Positions 5,527-6,193 of a DNA stretch of 6,193 bases are shown here, in pieces. Below the pieces are notes generated by a model. The model did no database searches, had not been told where the DNA came from, and saw only the letters and a program-made list of their open reading frames with translations. Within the stretch, counting starts at the first letter, position 1, and every line of letters starts with the position of its first letter. The DNA is from an uncultured Rhodospirillales bacterium. GTDB taxonomy: Bacteria > Pseudomonadota > Alphaproteobacteria > Rhodospirillales > 2-02-FULL-58-16. The stretch covers positions 1 through 6,193 of the forward strand of contig CAJXGZ010000140.1 in assembly GCA_913053795.1 (NCBI GenBank), given 5' to 3'. The translations under genes were made by a program, and so were the position numbers.

Positions 5527-6193
5527 ATGTCTTACAAGGTCGCGGTGGTCGGCGCCACCGGCAGCGTTGGACGCGAGATGCTGAACATTTTGGACGAGCG
5601 GGCGTTCCCGGCGGCCGAGGTGGCCGCCTTGGCTTCAGAGCGCTCGGTTGGCCTGGAGGTCTCCTTCGGCGATAAGGATTTGAAGGTGCAATATCTGGCG
5701 GACTTCGACTTCGCCGGAACCCATATCGTTCTGTCCTCGCCCGGCGCCTCGGTTTCCAAGGTTCACAGCCCCCGCGCCGCCAAGGCCGGGGCCGTGGTCA
5801 TCGACAACACGTCGCACTTCCGCATGGAGCCGGACGTGCCCCTGGTGGTTCCCGAGGTCAACCCGCAAGCCATTGCCGGCTACGTCAAGCGCAACATCAT
5901 CGCCAACCCCAACTGCTCGACCATCCAGATGGTGGTGGCCTTGAAGCCGTTGCATGATCTGGCGTCCATCAAGCGGGTGGTCGTTTCCACCTATCAGTCC
6001 ACCTCGGGCGGCGGCAAGGAGGCCATGGACGAGCTGTTCAACCAGACCCGCGGCGTCTACGCCAACGAACCCTTTCAGAAGAACCAGAAAGTGTTCACCA
6101 AGCAGATCGCCTTCAACGTCATTCCCCATATCGACGTCTTCATGGACGACGGCTCGACCAGGGAAGAATGGAAGATGGCGGCCGAGACCATGA
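5527..6193 (+). CDS. asd: Aspartate-semialdehyde dehydrogenase, 3' end beyond the window
   Basis: The enzyme reduces 4-aspartyl phosphate to aspartate 4-semialdehyde with NADPH, the branch-point step to lysine, diaminopimelate, threonine and methionine, in the cytoplasm. The window holds 222 codons of a protein usually about 340 long; the frame is open to the last base. The N-terminal Rossmann fold begins with GATGSVG (9-15), followed by SSPGASVSK (69-77) and DNTSHFRM (92-99). NPNCSTIQM (127-135) carries the catalytic cysteine C130, and STYQSTSGGG contains the substrate-site Q157. The stretch KQIAFNVIPHID followed by EEWKM is typical of the proteobacterial enzyme. The catalytic histidine and the dimer-forming C-terminus lie outside. 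An in-frame ATG at 5512 is less likely because GGAG is spaced for 5527. The gene is divergent from the response-regulator operon; its downstream neighbours are not visible. Confidence 0.95.
   Translation, partial: MSYKVAVVGATGSVGREMLNILDERAFPAAEVAALASERSVGLEVSFGDKDLKVQYLADFDFAGTHIVLSSPGASVSKVHSPRAAKAGAVVIDNTSHFRMEPDVPLVVPEVNPQAIAGYVKRNIIANPNCSTIQMVVALKPLHDLASIKRVVVSTYQSTSGGGKEAMDELFNQTRGVYANEPFQKNQKVFTKQIAFNVIPHIDVFMDDGSTREEWKMAAETM

Noticed and set aside
5635..6129. A 164-codon minus-strand open frame opposite asd
   Set aside because: It is a shadow of the asd reading frame; no domain or ribosome-binding site was seen.

Overview
The window looks like an ordinary chromosomal housekeeping stretch from a GC-rich alphaproteobacterium, possibly a Rhodospirillales member such as a Magnetospirillum or Rhodospirillum relative. 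This placement rests on remembered protein style (alphaproteobacterial RecJ N-terminus, pyrophosphate-type phosphofructokinase, EnvZ/OmpR-like pair), strong G/C preference at third codon positions, and a palindromic intergenic repeat of a type common in that class. No search was run, so the genus is a guess.

Layout from left to right: (1) the 5' three-quarters of a tRNA-Glu(UUC) gene on the minus strand, cut by the window edge, with a plausible promoter just upstream; (2) a leader of about 145 bases holding a clean plus-strand intrinsic terminator, then a plus-strand gene for a probable pyrophosphate-dependent phosphofructokinase; (3) a strong UUCG-loop terminator between the convergent phosphofructokinase and recJ genes; (4) recJ on the minus strand, whose apparent 5' end runs into a cluster of 19-base tandem repeats and a larger imperfect palindrome; (5) a two-gene minus-strand operon, an OmpR-type response regulator followed by an EnvZ-like membrane histidine kinase, joined by a 12-base tandem duplication that contains two in-frame stop codons; (6) a divergent plus-strand asd gene (aspartate-semialdehyde dehydrogenase) that runs off the right edge.

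Functionally these are independent units: translation (tRNA-Glu), central carbon flux (reversible fructose-6-phosphate/fructose-1,6-bisphosphate conversion), DNA repair (RecJ 5'-3' single-strand exonuclease), envelope signalling (kinase and regulator) and lysine/threonine/methionine/diaminopimelate biosynthesis (asd). The kinase operon and recJ lie on the same strand, and no clear terminator separates them, so read-through into recJ is possible.

I found no sign of a new multi-gene system, mobile element, CRISPR array or toxin module. The points most worth a second look are small: the orphan terminator before the phosphofructokinase gene, the recJ start embedded in repeats, and the duplicated stop region between regulator and kinase.
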